Position numbers and translations under genes: made by a program
In this document: piece after piece, positions 37,721 through 45,622 of the stretch
Layout: each line of letters opens with the position of its first letter
Position numbering within the stretch: position 1 is the stretch's first letter
Source: Arthrobacter sp. B1805
GTDB lineage: Bacteria > Actinomycetota > Actinomycetes > Actinomycetales > Micrococcaceae
Assembly (NCBI RefSeq): GCF_002929745.1
Contig: NZ_PJIQ01000002.1
Span: forward strand, 267,665-331,664
Direction: 5' to 3'
Length of the DNA stretch: 64,000 nucleotides
Notes under the pieces: model-generated
Told to the model about the DNA's origin: nothing
Databases searched by the model: none
Seen by the model: the letters and a program-made list of their open reading frames with translations, nothing else

Positions 37721-37915
37721 ATGGGCATCAGCAACATGGTCAAGAACGCGGCCGGGCGCTACCTCGGAAGGTCCGGCACCGGCATGACGCCGACAACCGG
37801 GCGGACCAGGGGCGGCGGGCTGGGTGCAGGTGGCCTCGGCTCCGGCGGTCGCGGCACGCCCGTTCCGTCGGGCAAGGTCGGCGGCATCCTCCGCAACCTG
37901 CTCAACCGCCGCTAG
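37721..37915 (+). CDS. Small basic glycine-rich protein of unknown function
   Basis: 64 residues with an excellent ribosome site (GAAGGAG, 7 nt before the ATG). Very rich in Gly, Arg, Thr and Ser ([20 protein letters not shown]), with few acidic residues, so strongly basic. The ends are short amphipathic helices ([23 protein letters not shown]). No signal peptide. I do not recognise a family; a nucleic-acid- or membrane-binding role fits the composition but is a guess. Confidence 0.7.
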   Translation: MGISNMVKNAAGRYLGRSGTGMTPTTGRTRGGGLGAGGLGSGGRGTPVPSGKVGGILRNLLNRR

Positions 37916-37920
37916 CACGA

Positions 37921-37957
37921 CGCTCGGGCCTGCCCCTCAGGGAATAGGGCCCGAGCG
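37921..37957 (+). terminator. Hairpin after the glycine-rich gene
   Basis: CGCTCGGGCC pairs perfectly with 37948-37957 around a 17-nt loop, 5 nt after the TAG. Likely terminator for the small gene, though it also sits in the leader of the next gene. Confidence 0.55.
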
Positions 37958-37976
37958 CCCCGTGGTTGCACTGAAC

Positions 37977-38672
37977 ATGCATATCGAAATCTGGTCCGAC
38001 GTCAAGTGCCCGTGGTGCTATGTGGGCAAGCGCCGCTTCGAGAAGGCGCTCGCCGACTTCCCGCACCGCGACAGCGTCGAGGTCACCTGGAAGAGCTACC
38101 AGCTGGACCCCACGCTGCCCGACCACTACGACGGCACCGAACAGCAGTACCTCGCGGAGCGCAAGGGCATCGCCCCCGAGCAGGTGCGGCAGATGTGGCA
38201 GCACCTCGCGCAGCAGGCCGAGGGTGAGGGCCTGCACTTCGACTTCGACCGCATCGTGGTGGGCAACAGCTTCACAGCGCACCGCTTCCTGCACCTTGCA
38301 AAGTCCCACGGGCTCGGCGACGCCGCCAAGGAGGCCATCATGGCGGCGCACTTCGAGCGGGGCCTGGACACGTCCGACGTCGAAGTCCTCGTCTCCCTCG
38401 GCACGGTCATCGGGCTCGATGAGGACGAGATCCGCGCGACCATCGCCGGTGGCCGCTTCACCGACGACGTGCGCCGCGACATCGAGGAGGCCCGGACCCT
38501 CGGGGCCCAGGGCGTGCCGTTCTTCGTCGTCGACCGCAAGTACGGGATCTCCGGGGCGCAGCCGACGGAGCTGTTCCGGCAGGCGCTCGACCAGGCGTGG
38601 CAGGAATCGCACCCGCTCGTGGCACTGACGCCGTCGGCCGATGGCCCTGCCTGCGGCCCGGACGGCTGCTAG
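37977..38672 (+). CDS. DsbA-family oxidoreductase (FrnE-like)
   Basis: 231 residues, no signal peptide, so cytoplasmic. The thioredoxin-like active site is WSDVKCPWCYVGK at residues 6-18 (CPWC), with the cis-Pro in GAQGVPFFVVD near residue 180. FrnE-type proteins are disulfide isomerases linked to stress. An in-frame GTG at 37962 is an alternative start; neither has a clear ribosome site. It ends GPDGC and its stop overlaps the stop of the convergent small gene. Confidence 0.92.
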   Translation: MHIEIWSDVKCPWCYVGKRRFEKALADFPHRDSVEVTWKSYQLDPTLPDHYDGTEQQYLAERKGIAPEQVRQMWQHLAQQAEGEGLHFDFDRIVVGNSFTAHRFLHLAKSHGLGDAAKEAIMAAHFERGLDTSDVEVLVSLGTVIGLDEDEIRATIAGGRFTDDVRRDIEEARTLGAQGVPFFVVDRKYGISGAQPTELFRQALDQAWQESHPLVALTPSADGPACGPDGC

Positions 38673-38905
38673 CGCTCCACGGCAGGACGACGGCGGCTGC
38701 GTGGTCCGCCGTCGCCCGCAGGCCCGAAGCCCTGCGCCATCTTCCGCAATTCCTCCTGCACCCGCGTCAGCTCCCGCTGGCGCTGTGCCTGCAGCTCCTC
38801 GGCGTCCAGCCGTCGGTTCCGCCCGGGCTCGGGAGCACCGTTTTCGGCGCGCGGCGCGCCCGACCCTTCCTGCAGCGGATCGAAGAACAACCCTTCGCGA
38901 TGCAT
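38669..38905 (-). CDS. Small charged protein of unknown function
   Basis: 78 residues; GAGGGG lies 5 nt before the ATG. N-terminal GLFFDPLQEGSG, then a charged helix (LDAEELQAQRQRELTRVQEE) likely to form a short coiled coil, and an Arg-rich tail. No Cys, signal or membrane segment. The stop codon overlaps that of the convergent FrnE-like gene (CTAG). I do not recognise it. Confidence 0.7.
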   Translation of the reverse strand: MHREGLFFDPLQEGSGAPRAENGAPEPGRNRRLDAEELQAQRQRELTRVQEELRKMAQGFGPAGDGGPRSRRRPAVER

Positions 38906-38987
38906 TGAACCCCCTCAGCCTCCGGTTTCTGCTCCGACACTAGCGCGGCCGTGTTTCCGGCTTCTTTCGTGGTGCGTGGGCCCTTGG

Positions 38988-39833
38988 TCAGCCGAGCCCG
39001 GACAGGCGCGCGACCACTGTGGCGCCGTCGTCGATCCTGGTGATGGCCCACCCGACGCCGCCGACCGCATAGAGCGAGACAGGTACCAGCAGGCACCACT
39101 CCCGCACGGAGCCCGCATTTCCGAGTACCGGCACCGCGATGTTGCCGTTGGGCCGCCACACCTGCGAGACCACCGGCAGGTGTGCGAGGCTCCGCGGCCG
39201 TCGCAGCCGGAAGGGGTAGACGGGGTTGCATCCGCCGGTCGTCAGCATGTCGCCGAGGATATGGACGACGACTCCGATGCCAACCGCCAGCGGGAACCAG
39301 AACTGCTCCTCGGGTGCAAAGGCCGTGACGAAGGCCCCGGCGGTCAGGCCCACGGCCCAGGGAGACCTCCGCATGCTGTCGGGAATCATCTTCAGGGCCT
39401 TCGCCGCGAAGGAGACGAGCAGCACCGTCAGGAGGCCCGCACCCGGATAGACGGTGCCGAAGTCCACCGTGTCGACGGTCCAGAGCCCGGCCACGAAGGC
39501 GACGGCGACGAACGCGGCGACGCCGAGGAGCGAGTGGGTGCCGCGGCGGTGACCGCCGGCAATGGCGCCGATCCCCGCGCACAGCAGGTTGGACAGTGGC
39601 GGCAGGGAGTGAGCGATCGTGGCGCTGTGGTGATCGGCGTCGGGCAGGAGCGCCGCACCCGCGGTCACGAGCGCTCCGGTGACCACGCCGACCGGACTGA
39701 CGTCCAGCACGCCGAACCCGAGGGTGACGGACTCCGGAAGGATCGGCAGGAACCGCCCGGCGTGGACCTCGATCTGGGTGGTGGCGGCAACCCAGGCGGC
39801 GGCGCCGCAGGCAGCGTGGTGGGCGCCCATCAT
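38988..39833 (-). CDS. Metal-dependent membrane hydrolase (YdjM/DUF457 type)
   Basis: 281 residues. Opening MGAHHAACGAA has the conserved His pair; LLPDADHHSATIAHSLPP, HRRGTHSLLG and HILGDMLTTGG complete the His/Asp set typical of the LexA-binding inner-membrane hydrolase family. Several hydrophobic segments. Starts at 39833 with AAAGGA 8 nt upstream. Substrate unknown. Confidence 0.88.
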   Translation of the reverse strand: MMGAHHAACGAAAWVAATTQIEVHAGRFLPILPESVTLGFGVLDVSPVGVVTGALVTAGAALLPDADHHSATIAHSLPPLSNLLCAGIGAIAGGHRRGTHSLLGVAAFVAVAFVAGLWTVDTVDFGTVYPGAGLLTVLLVSFAAKALKMIPDSMRRSPWAVGLTAGAFVTAFAPEEQFWFPLAVGIGVVVHILGDMLTTGGCNPVYPFRLRRPRSLAHLPVVSQVWRPNGNIAVPVLGNAGSVREWCLLVPVSLYAVGGVGWAITRIDDGATVVARLSGLG

Positions 39834-40144
39834 GGCGGGAGTCCTTTCAGTGGGACCGCGCCGGCTGCGGAATCGGCCGGCGCAAAGTCCCATCCTGACG
39901 CGTGCCACCCCCATTCTTCGAACCCGCGTGACCCCCCCGCAGCTGCGTCGATATGGGTCCTGGCACCCCGGGGCAGGACGTCCATGATCGGAGGTGGAGC
40001 AGGTGCTGGCACAACGGAGATGCTGGACTGTAACCTCGGTATGCGCGCCCGCGTCGTCCTGTTCCGAGTGGAACCTGTTGACGCAGAACGGGGGCGCTGA
40101 TTTCTTTCATGGCCGGAACGGGAATTGAGCTGAAGGGTGGAACC
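39834..40144. other. 311-bp intergenic region between divergent genes
   Basis: No gene found. It contains GTTCCGAGTGGAAC at 40061-40074, a perfect 5-bp-arm inverted repeat with a 4-nt centre that may be an operator, and a TTGACG at 40078-40083 that could be a -35 element, though no good -10 follows. Confidence 0.4.
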
Positions 40145-40207
40145 ATGTCCGGACTCGAGGTACCCAAGCATCCCGAGGGTCCCGTCAGTACGGGCATACT
40201 GGCGTGA
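40145..40207 (+). CDS. Possible 20-residue leader peptide before the aldo/keto reductase
   Basis: ATG preceded by AAGGGTGG; reads SGLEVPKHPEGPVSTGILA and stops in a GTGA overlap with the reductase start. Tight coupling suggests the ribosome that finishes it restarts on the reductase. It could be a regulatory leader or simply a chance frame supplying the start. It is too short for family recognition. Confidence 0.35.
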   Translation: MSGLEVPKHPEGPVSTGILA

Positions 40208-41160
40208 CGTCTTCCTGGGAGCTGAACCGCTTGGGCTCGACGGACGTGAAGGTAAGTCCCATCACGCTCGGTGGGGCACCCCTCGGCAGTATGCCTGCGA
40301 ATTTCGGGTACGAGGTTTCAGAGCGTGAAGCGATCGACCTCGTCTGCGCAGTACTCGACAGTGATATCCGGACGATCGACACCTCGAACGGTTACTCGGA
40401 CGGCCAGAGCGAGGAACGCATCGGCAAAGGCATCGCCGAATATGGCGGATTACCCGACGATGTAGTTGTTGTGACGAAGGTCGACGCGAAGGGCACCGAT
40501 TACAGCGGGGACAGAGTGCGACAATCCCTGCACGAGAGTCGGCAGAGGCTCGGCATCGATACACTTCCGCTGGTACACCTCCACGACCCCGAGTTCCATG
40601 ACTTCAGTGAGCTGACCGCAAAGGGTGGTGCTGTTTCCGCACTTGTAGCGGCGCGCGAAAGTGGCGAGATCAGGCATCTGGGTCTTGCCGGAGGGGACGT
40701 GCATGAGATGGCGCGCTATCTGGAGCTCGGCGTCTTCGATGTGCTGCTGGTGCACAACCGGTGGACTCTGGTTGATCGGAGCGCCGGGGACATCATCGCG
40801 CGTGCGACGGAACTCGGTGTAGCCGTGGTGAATGCCGCTGTCCTGGGTGGCGGCATCCTGGTTGACTCCAGCGGGACGAACACGTCGTACGGATACCGCC
40901 CAGCCACGGCCGTGACCCTTGCCTCGATCGCCCGCATGCGCGAGGTCTGCCGCGCCTGGAATACCGATCTCGCTACCGCAGCAATTCGCTTCTCGACTCG
41001 CGAGCCGCGCATCAGTACGACGATCGTCGGTATCAGCAAAATAGGTCGAATCGAGCCGACGATCGAGGCGGCCACCGCAAACCTGCCCGATGAGTTCTGG
41101 AACGAACTCGAGATGCTCGTACCGACCGCCGAGAACTGGCTGGACGCCCCTCTGGTCTGA
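40204..41160 (+). CDS. Aldo/keto reductase (aldose 1-dehydrogenase type)
   Basis: 318 residues. Barrel motifs LGGAPLGSMPANFGY, IDTSNGYSDGQSEERIG (catalytic Asp and Tyr), VVVTKVD (Lys) and LVHLHDPE (His), as in D-threo-aldose/L-fucose dehydrogenases. The GTG start overlaps a 20-codon leader. It is 185 bp upstream of the GH1 glucosidase and probably in its operon, suggesting oxidation of the released sugar. Confidence 0.9.
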   Translation: MTSSWELNRLGSTDVKVSPITLGGAPLGSMPANFGYEVSEREAIDLVCAVLDSDIRTIDTSNGYSDGQSEERIGKGIAEYGGLPDDVVVVTKVDAKGTDYSGDRVRQSLHESRQRLGIDTLPLVHLHDPEFHDFSELTAKGGAVSALVAARESGEIRHLGLAGGDVHEMARYLELGVFDVLLVHNRWTLVDRSAGDIIARATELGVAVVNAAVLGGGILVDSSGTNTSYGYRPATAVTLASIARMREVCRAWNTDLATAAIRFSTREPRISTTIVGISKIGRIEPTIEAATANLPDEFWNELEMLVPTAENWLDAPLV

Positions 41161-41224
41161 GCACGACTGATCCACCTGTCCTGAAGCCGCCCCCTACAGC
41201 CCCGACGAAGGAGACTGAGGAATC

Positions 41225-41344
41225 ATGCCTCTCATCCGCTCGAACAAGCACGAAGACCGCGCCGAACTGCGAACCCAGACCGGTGCCGTCATGCTCGGCG
41301 CCCACTCCTCGACGGCAACCGATGCGCACGCCCAGGAGGTCTGA
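41225..41344 (+). CDS. Possible 39-residue small protein upstream of the GH1 gene
   Basis: ATG with GAAGGAG 12 nt and GAGGA 3 nt upstream, so the ribosome site is plausible but not ideal. Reads PLIRSNKHEDRAELRTQTGA and ends HAQEV. The stop is one base before the GH1 start, and its last codons hold the GH1 gene's AGGAGG site, so translation is coupled. No recognised family. Confidence 0.45.
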   Translation: MPLIRSNKHEDRAELRTQTGAVMLGAHSSTATDAHAQEV

Positions 41345-41345
41345 G

Positions 41346-42719
41346 GTGAAGCGATCCGACTTTCCGACCTCATTCGTCTGGGGCACCGCGACTGCGTCCT
41401 ACCAGATCGAGGGTGCCGTGGCCGAAGACGGCCGCGGCGAGAGCATTTGGGATACGTTCAGCCGCAGACCTGGTGCCATTGCGGATGGCCAGACCGGCGA
41501 TATAGCCGACGATCACTATCACCGTGCGGCTGAGGATGTCTCGGTCATGGCAGACCTCGGTGTCGACGCGTACCGTTTCTCGATTGCGTGGCCCCGTATC
41601 CAGGCGAACGGCACCGGTGCCGCGAACCACACCGGCCTGGCCTTTTATCGTGACCTCGCCGAAAGGTTGCTGGCACGCGGGATCACGCCGTGGGCGACGC
41701 TGTACCACTGGGATCTCCCGCAGGCTCTGGAAGAACGCGGCGGTTGGCTCGAACGCGACACCGCATACCGGTTCGCTGAATACTCGGCGAAGGTTACCGA
41801 TGCCCTGGGGGATGTGATCAGCAATTGGATCACTCTCAACGAGCCGTGGTGCTCGTCGTTCCTCGGGTACGCAGCTGGCGTCCATGCACCGGGCCGCCAG
41901 GAGGGCACTGTCGCCGCACGGGCGGCGCATCACCTGTTGCTGGGGCATGGCCTGGCCCTGCCGGAGATCCGAAGGGCCGTCCCCGACGCGAACGTCGGGA
42001 TCAGTCTCAATCTCTATTCGATCCGGGCGGCTTCCGAGAGCCCGGCGGATCTCGATGCGGCCCGGCGTATCGATGGGCTCGGCAACAGGTTCTTCCTCGA
42101 CCCGGTGCTGAGGGGAAGCTATCCCGAGGATGTGCTGTCCGACCTGGGCGAGGGCGCCTGGTTCCATGACAACGCGGCGCCCGCGGATCTGGCGAGCATC
42201 TCGGCTCCGATCGATTTCCTGGGCATCAACTATTACAGCCGGCATACTCTCAGGGCGGGGGCTGCCGGCACCGAGGCCAGTGCTTACCCCGGAAGCGAGT
42301 TCGTCGAGTTCGTCGACACGGGAGCCGACAAGACGCAGATGGGATGGGAAATTCATCCCGATGGTCTTGTCGACGTGCTCGAGATGGCACACAGCGGTGC
42401 GCCGGAGCTACCCCTGTACATCACGGAGAACGGGTCGGCGTACGAGGACGTCGTCGGTGATGACGGAACCATTGATGACCCTGGACGCGCGGAGTACCTG
42501 CGCCAGCATGTCGCTGCCTGCCTCGAAGCCCGGCAGCGGGGTCTTCCCCTGGGCGGCTACTTCGTGTGGTCGCTCATGGACAACTTCGAGTGGGCTTGGG
42601 GGTACAGCAGGCGTTTCGGGATTGTCCACGTTGACTACGACACGCAGGTGCGCACCCCCAAGACCAGCGCGCGCTGGCTCACGGCGTTCCTGGCGGGAAA
42701 CGCCGACACTTCGGCTTGA
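41346..42719 (+). CDS. GH1 beta-glucosidase
   Basis: 457 residues, cytoplasmic. Features: FVWGTATASYQIEGA at the N-terminus; acid/base Glu in ITLNEPWCSSFLGY near residue 162; nucleophile Glu in YITENGSAYED near residue 361; and the end SLMDNFEWAWGYSRRFG. GTG start with AGGAGG 7 nt upstream. It is a paralog of the bglC-like gene at 48982 but sits with an aldo/keto reductase, so its substrate probably differs. Confidence 0.94.
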   Translation: MKRSDFPTSFVWGTATASYQIEGAVAEDGRGESIWDTFSRRPGAIADGQTGDIADDHYHRAAEDVSVMADLGVDAYRFSIAWPRIQANGTGAANHTGLAFYRDLAERLLARGITPWATLYHWDLPQALEERGGWLERDTAYRFAEYSAKVTDALGDVISNWITLNEPWCSSFLGYAAGVHAPGRQEGTVAARAAHHLLLGHGLALPEIRRAVPDANVGISLNLYSIRAASESPADLDAARRIDGLGNRFFLDPVLRGSYPEDVLSDLGEGAWFHDNAAPADLASISAPIDFLGINYYSRHTLRAGAAGTEASAYPGSEFVEFVDTGADKTQMGWEIHPDGLVDVLEMAHSGAPELPLYITENGSAYEDVVGDDGTIDDPGRAEYLRQHVAACLEARQRGLPLGGYFVWSLMDNFEWAWGYSRRFGIVHVDYDTQVRTPKTSARWLTAFLAGNADTSA

Positions 42720-42833
42720 GCGAACGCGTCGGCGGAGTCTCCACTCCGCGGACGCGGAAATGTCCTGCCCGCTCCGATCGAAGTCCCATCGAACGACGAA
42801 TAGTTCCAGCTGCCCTGTTCTGGTGTGGGCGTC

Positions 42834-43895
42834 CTAGGGAACGGGAGGGGTGCTCGCTCTGATGGTAAGTTCCGCAGGGTAGATGAAGGGAGGGTGCTGG
42901 ATTGCGGGATCGTCCAACTTCTGGAGGAGCAACTCTGCGGCTTTGGCTGCCATGGCGGCTATGGGTTGGGTGATCGTTGTCAGGGGGACAGCGGTGTCCG
43001 CGGCGATTGCGTGGTTGTCATAACCGACCAGGGCGACACCATCCGGGACCGAGTAGCCCTTGGCGATCAATGCGTTCATGACACCAAGAGCCATGAGGTC
43101 CGATGCGGCGAAGATGGCATCGAGGTGTGGAGCGTCATCAAGCAGACGCAGGGCGGCTTCCTGCGCACCAGCAGTGGAGAAATCGGCATGAGCTACAGGC
43201 CCTTGCTGCAGCCCGGCTTCACGCAACCCTTCCGTCCAGCCCGCCAGCCGGTCCGTTGCTACGGTCATGTCCGCGGGGCCTGCTATGGTTCCCAGTCGCT
43301 TCCGACCGGTGGACGCAAGATGGTGCGCGGCGAGGCGCCCGCCTTCGTAGTTGTCCGTGTCGACGTACGTCACGTCGATCGATGTGTCCCAGGGCCGTCC
43401 GATGAAGACGATGGGAAGCCCGGTTCCCGCAAGGGACTTCGCCCAGGAGTCGGCCTTGTGGTGGGAGACCACGATGGCCCCGTCGACGTGCCCGCCGCGC
43501 AGGTAGCGCAGCGCTCGGGAGGAGTCGTCGTCGTTCCTCGACATCAGCAGGACCAGCTGCATGTCGGTCTCGCGGAGAGCCTCCGAGATACCGGTGATGA
43601 CGATGGCGAAGAAGGGATCCATCATGACGCGGACGTCGGGCTCCGGAATGACCAGGGCAATCGAGGACGTGCGGCGGGTTACCAGGCTCCGTGCCGCTTG
43701 ATTCGGGATGTAGCCGAGAGCAGCGACGGCGCGGTCCACTGCGGCACGAGCCTGCGGGCTGACCTTGTAGCCCCCGTTGATTGCACGCGACGCGGTGGAG
43801 CGCGACACCCCAGCAGCGACGGCCAGGTCCTCCAGCGTGGGGTTGCCTGGTCGTTTTGCCGTGGGGTGACCGGTCCCGAGCGTCTGAGTCTCCAT
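42834..43895 (-). CDS. cebR: LacI-family regulator, CebR-like
   Basis: 353 residues. HTH PTLEDLAVAAGVSRSTASRAING, hinge NQAARSLVTRRTSSIALVIP, and the sensor domain with the usual ends VGYDNHAIAADTAVPLTTI. Two boxes in front of the GH6 and binding-protein genes match the 14-bp CebR operator, so it is very likely the cellobiose-responsive repressor of both. Divergent from the GH6 gene. No clear ribosome site at the ATG (43895), so it may be leaderless. Confidence 0.85.
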   Translation of the reverse strand: METQTLGTGHPTAKRPGNPTLEDLAVAAGVSRSTASRAINGGYKVSPQARAAVDRAVAALGYIPNQAARSLVTRRTSSIALVIPEPDVRVMMDPFFAIVITGISEALRETDMQLVLLMSRNDDDSSRALRYLRGGHVDGAIVVSHHKADSWAKSLAGTGLPIVFIGRPWDTSIDVTYVDTDNYEGGRLAAHHLASTGRKRLGTIAGPADMTVATDRLAGWTEGLREAGLQQGPVAHADFSTAGAQEAALRLLDDAPHLDAIFAASDLMALGVMNALIAKGYSVPDGVALVGYDNHAIAADTAVPLTTITQPIAAMAAKAAELLLQKLDDPAIQHPPFIYPAELTIRASTPPVP

Positions 43896-44035
43896 CAAGT
43901 AGACAATACGACACCGATGGCGGGTTCTTCCCTGCAGTCCGGCGGCGTTCTGGAGGCGGTGCGGTGTGCGTGCCGGAACGCGATCGCCCGCACAAAGCGG
44001 CACGTGCCTCAGCGGAATTACCCGACGACAGTGGG

Positions 44036-44064
44036 TTGACGATGTGATGCACAGCACACATACT
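44036..44064 (+). promoter_or_regulatory. Promoter of the GH6 gene
   Basis: TTGACG (44036-44041) and CATACT (44059-44064) are separated by 17 nt. The CebR box starts 5 nt later, in the expected start-site region. Confidence 0.55.
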
Positions 44065-44068
44065 TTCA

Positions 44069-44082
44069 TGGGAGCGCTTCCA
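44069..44082. promoter_or_regulatory. CebR box upstream of the GH6 gene
   Basis: TGGGAGCGCTTCCA differs by one base from the Streptomyces CebR consensus TGGGAGCGCTCCCA. It overlaps the predicted transcription start of the cellulase gene. Confidence 0.85.
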
Positions 44083-44137
44083 CAAAGCGTCACTGCAGGT
44101 CTCCCAGCATCCTCACTCACTGCCCGAAGGAGCGCAG

Positions 44138-45397
44138 ATGTTCAAACGTTCGCTAGTGTCCCTGTCCAAGATGGGGGCGATGGTGGCGGCGACATCCTTT
44201 GCCGCCATATCACTCTCCGCGACTGCTGCGTCCGCTGACATAGCAGACGGAACGCAGTTCTATGTAGAACAGCAGAGCCACTACCAGGAAGCACTGCAGC
44301 AGTCCGCCAAGCTGCGAGCGTCCGGAGACCACCGGTCTGCCGAGCAACTCAGGAAGCTCATCTCCACCCCGCAGGCTGTCTGGGTAACATCAGGCACCCC
44401 CAAGGAGGTCGAGCAGCAAGTCCGTCAGACCACTCATCGAGCTGAGGGCAAGGGGCAGGTCCCTGTGCTGTCCGCCTACAACCTGCCGTTCAGGGATTGC
44501 TCCCAGTACTCGGCTGGCGGCGCGTCCTCCGTCGACGAATACAAGGCATGGATCGACGGGGTTGCTGCCGGCATCGAGGATCGCGAAGCAGTAATCATCC
44601 TCGAGACCGACGGACTGGGAATCATTCCCTGGTACACGCCCTTCAACAGTGAGAACCCTGAGTGGTGCCAGCCCGCCGAAGCTGATCCAGAAACCGCCGC
44701 AGCTGAACGCTTCGAGATGCTCAACTACGCGGTCGATACCCTCAAGGCACTGCCGGAAACGAGCGTCTACCTCGATGGGACGCACAGCGGTTGGCTGAGC
44801 GTCGGGGACGCAGCAGACAGGCTCGTCAAGGCAGGGGTTCAGGACGCCGACGGATTCTTCCTGAATGTCTCCAACTACGAGTTGACCGAGAAGCAGCTCA
44901 AGTTCGGCACGTGGATCTCCAAGTGCATCTACTACGCGACGGAGATCGACCCGGGGAACTTCGGGGCCTGCGGAAGCCAGTACTACCCGGCGTCCTCGAA
45001 TGACTTCTCGACCTGGGCGCTGACCGACGCTTGGTACGCGACGCACGTCGACAGTGCCGCTCCCGCTGAAGACGAGCTCGCCCATTTCGTGATCGATACG
45101 AGCCGTAACGGGCAGGGTCCGTGGACTCCCACACGCAGCTACCCGGACCCCCAAACCTGGTGCAACCCGCCAGCCAGAGGCCTGGGCATCACCCCGACCA
45201 CGGACACCGGGAACGTGCTCGCCGACGCTTTCCTCTGGGTGAAGGTGCCCGGAGAATCCGACGGTGAGTGCGGCCGCGGCCTCGGTGCCGGAGCGGTGGA
45301 TCCCGAGTGGGGAATCGTCGATCCTGCAGCAGGGGCCTGGTTCGCGGAGCAAGCGCTCGACCTGATCAAGCACTCGAGCCCGACGTTCGGGCGCTGA
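44138..45397 (+). CDS. Secreted GH6 cellulase (endoglucanase/cellobiohydrolase)
   Basis: 419 residues with a Sec signal peptide (residues 1-33, SATAASA-D). GH6 motifs: VPVLSAYNLPFRDCSQYSAG near residue 110, VIILETDGLG with the general-acid candidate Asp158, FVIDTSRNGQGPW near residue 313 and LWVKVPGESDG near residue 370. The usual Pro of the E-P-D signature is Thr here. No cellulose-binding module or linker is seen, so it may act on soluble glucans. The product cellobiose is imported by the adjacent CebEFG-like system. Confidence 0.93.
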   Translation: MFKRSLVSLSKMGAMVAATSFAAISLSATAASADIADGTQFYVEQQSHYQEALQQSAKLRASGDHRSAEQLRKLISTPQAVWVTSGTPKEVEQQVRQTTHRAEGKGQVPVLSAYNLPFRDCSQYSAGGASSVDEYKAWIDGVAAGIEDREAVIILETDGLGIIPWYTPFNSENPEWCQPAEADPETAAAERFEMLNYAVDTLKALPETSVYLDGTHSGWLSVGDAADRLVKAGVQDADGFFLNVSNYELTEKQLKFGTWISKCIYYATEIDPGNFGACGSQYYPASSNDFSTWALTDAWYATHVDSAAPAEDELAHFVIDTSRNGQGPWTPTRSYPDPQTWCNPPARGLGITPTTDTGNVLADAFLWVKVPGESDGECGRGLGAGAVDPEWGIVDPAAGAWFAEQALDLIKHSSPTFGR

Positions 45398-45431
45398 AGC
45401 CCCGTAGCGACACGCAGTAGCAACCACACGG

Positions 45432-45464
45432 AAGCGGCTTCCTTCAGTCTGAAGGAGGCCGCTT
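45432..45464 (+). terminator. Terminator of the GH6 gene
   Basis: A 15-bp stem (45432-45446 with 45450-45464, one G-U pair) with a 3-nt loop, followed by TC-rich sequence. It separates the GH6 gene from the importer operon, which has its own promoter and box. Confidence 0.75.
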
Positions 45465-45521
45465 TCGTGGGTAATGCTCTGCGGGCCAGGGAGTGGGATC
45501 GAGTAGCGGACGGGTCATCTG

Positions 45522-45551
45522 TTGACATGCAAGAGAAGACCAAGTTAGTCT
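45522..45551 (+). promoter_or_regulatory. Promoter of the cebEFG-bglC operon
   Basis: TTGACA (45522-45527), 18 nt, then TAGTCT (45546-45551). The CebR box follows 12 nt later. Confidence 0.55.
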
Positions 45552-45562
45552 CGTCACATTAG

Positions 45563-45576
45563 TGAGAGCGCTCCCA
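45563..45576. promoter_or_regulatory. CebR box upstream of the cellobiose importer
   Basis: TGAGAGCGCTCCCA, one base from the CebR consensus, just downstream of the promoter at 45522 and 47 bp before the binding-protein gene. Confidence 0.85.
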
Positions 45577-45622
45577 AAGGGCGATCCCAGCTCTCCAACT
45601 TTTCACACACAAAGGAGTGACC

